A stretch of 64,000 nucleotides of DNA, taken from positions 7,798,501 to 7,862,500 of the forward strand of contig NC_135553.1 in NCBI RefSeq assembly GCF_964340395.1. The letters run 5' to 3'. This document shows, piece by piece, positions 62,400 to 64,000 of the stretch (the first letter of the stretch is position 1; every line of letters begins with the position of its first letter). The notes beneath the pieces are model-generated. The model was not told where the DNA came from and made no database searches. It saw nothing but the letters and a program-made list of their open reading frames with translations. This DNA comes from Glandiceps talaboti. Lineage: Eukaryota > Hemichordata > Enteropneusta > Spengelidae. The translations under genes were made by a program, and so were the position numbers.

Positions 62400-63860
62400 A
62401 TGCTATTTTCGTCATGATCACTGTCGTTAATAAAAACGCTTCAAACAATACTACATTTTCTTTGTAGCAGATTGTCGCCAAATAATATACATTGTAACAA
62501 CATATAGTTACATCAGACCTGTCAGTGGATTACAATGTAACAATTGTTCAATTGTCGTGCCACTGAGACAACAACAACATACAACAATGTTTATAGGATT
62601 TTTGTAGCGCAATAAAGATACTATTTATGAGACGCTTAAGTTGAGTTTGACAATAAAATGTATCAATTTAATCATGATGTTAGTAAGATTTTTGTCGCGC
62701 TAGACGATCTACGTTCTGTTTCTACTCAACCTGTTTCCACTGTAAGTTACTTGAACAGAATACAGTGTACTTAGAGCAACGCTATTTTCGACATCAATGC
62801 TGCTGTAGATGTAAAGAACGTTACATTTTGTATATGAAAGATGTCTTCGTCCACTGGATTCCATACAAGTAACATGTAGCAAGAATTACACATGGTTGCT
62901 TCACCCCCACCCCCACTCCCACCCCCCACCCCGCCCGTCCGATAATATTTTGGAAATGGTCAAGGCAATTCGATGAAGGTCATAACTATTACAGATGACA
63001 TGTTCAAGCTATTACACAACAACCAAAGCTTGTTCTGGGACAGTAGTATATTAACACCTATTTACTTCTGAATCATTAATGCCTTGATTTGGCGTTAATA
63101 TATTGAAATCATTATTATTAATTGATTCAAAATAATATACGTATCAACCCATCGCCACACTCAGCTCATTTCATGACAAAAAACCTATGACGGAGATATT
63201 ATCATTAAAAAAATACTTGGCTGTAACAGTGATAGAACACATATTCTTACCTGCTCGGTGATGTCCGATTTTTTCCATCTCCAGTTGACAACTTGTCGAG
63301 ATATCTCATAAGTGGCAATCTATTGAGATCAACGTGTTATTCACTACAAAAACACCCCACGTGTAGATTGATAATGAGATCACTGTACTGTTTTTCCCAA
63401 TGCACTGCATGCGTAGAAGACCAACGTTATTTGTGAGCAGGTCATGTGAACGTTCGTAGAACAGCTAGACTAGCTGTTTATGGTATTGATTGTGTTTTAC
63501 CGCCATACGTTCACGGAATGATATACATATATGTCGTTATATACTTTTTTGCAACATATTTTGTTAGACGTATTGAACATTACACAACGTAAAGTAGAAG
63601 TCGTATGTGTCATACTGTTTCCATGGTAAAATACGATAATGGGACAATGTTGTCAGACTCATTAGCGCTATCTGCCAATTCTCGAAGGTTTTTTAATATC
63701 AAATGTCAATAGAAATAAAGTCGCCACTGACACTCAAAGTATGGCGAATACATGACTGTGACTGTGTTCTTTTATTTTATTCCAAACACATCAACACTTG
63801 TCGACGTCCTTGGACACGTTTATGTGAATTGGATGTCGTCATAGTCCTGTCCCTGGTTAC
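62400..63860. other. Unique sequence with possible old duplication
   Basis: GCTATTTTCG-CAT with a following TACATTTT segment occurs near 62403 and again near 62782, suggesting an old duplication of about 380 bases. No gene seen. Confidence 0.3.
62902..62940 (-). other. C-rich tract; quadruplex-prone on the minus strand
   Basis: ACCCCCACCCCCACTCCCA then CCCCCCACCCCGCCCG: six C-runs with very short loops. Confidence 0.6.
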
Positions 63861-63866
63861 AACTAT

Positions 63867-63908
63867 GTGTGTGTGTACGTGTGTGTGTGTGTGTGCTCGC
63901 GCGCGCGT
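63867..63908. repeat. (GT)n-(GC)n tract
   Basis: GTGTGTGTGTG then CTCGCGCGCGCG; alternating purine-pyrimidine, similar to the tract at 37.46 kb. Confidence 0.85.
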
Positions 63909-63969
63909 TGGTGCGTGCGTGTATGCATACAATATCTACTAGCTGTGTAAGGCTACCGACATTTGAAGT

Positions 63970-64000
63970 ACATACATACGTATGTACGCACGCACGCACG
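63970..64000. repeat. (CATA)/(GTAC)/(GCAC)n array cut by the window edge
   Basis: CATACATACGTATGTACG then CACG units to the last base; probably continues beyond the window. Confidence 0.8.

Noticed and set aside
1-64000. Possible CRISPR array, phage or bacterial operon
   Set aside because: No regularly spaced direct repeats with unique spacers and no dense co-oriented genes; the tandem repeats are head-to-tail without spacers.

Overview
This window looks like invertebrate animal nuclear DNA. It is AT-rich and almost entirely non-coding, with no bacterial-type gene packing. It carries eukaryotic splice signals, degraded non-LTR retrotransposons and a very dense load of microsatellites: (CATA)n, (CAGA)n, (GATT)n, (AT)n, (GA)n, plus pentanucleotides such as ATTAC and GATAT. 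The combination fits a marine invertebrate (hemichordate, lancelet, echinoderm or mollusc). The sequence alone does not let me choose, and that placement is inference.

The only gene I can name is on the minus strand. A 131-codon first exon at 31104-31496 encodes a signal peptide and the start of the ligand-binding domain of a receptor-type guanylate cyclase. It ends at a clean GTAAGT donor. The remaining exons should lie at lower coordinates, but I could not identify any, so the first intron may be very long or the gene may continue outside the window. Two weaker exon-like segments on the same strand, at 31578-31643 just upstream and 27177-27376 downstream, are reported at low confidence.

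Mobile elements are relics. Two C-terminal pieces of LINE ORF2 proteins, both frameshifted, lie at 16414-16673 and 23614-24225, the second with a GATT-type 3' tail. A probable non-LTR 3' end with a long GATT tail is at 60480-60622. A dispersed repeat family starting with CTGT units occurs at 43602-43820 and, inverted, at about 45240-45430.

Region by region: 1-5.7 kb is unique sequence with two AT arrays. A 17-bp minisatellite fills 5.7-6.45 kb. From 6.9 to 18.4 kb there are scattered microsatellites and one LINE relic. A decayed satellite of roughly 120-140 bp occupies 18.4-19.3 kb. From 19.5 to 30 kb there are microsatellites and the second LINE relic. The guanylate cyclase exon is at 31 kb. 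A minisatellite of roughly 42-45 bp is at 34.2-34.7 kb. From 36 to 43 kb there are large tetranucleotide arrays. The inverted repeats are at 45.4-45.8 kb and 47.8-48.4 kb. Short tandem families are at 52.6-53.8 kb. Long arrays fill 55-61 kb. The last 3 kb hold a small acidic open frame and short duplications.

Most long open frames in this window are artefacts of tetranucleotide arrays, which contain no stop codon in several frames. No tRNA, rRNA, CRISPR array or complete protein-coding gene could be supported.
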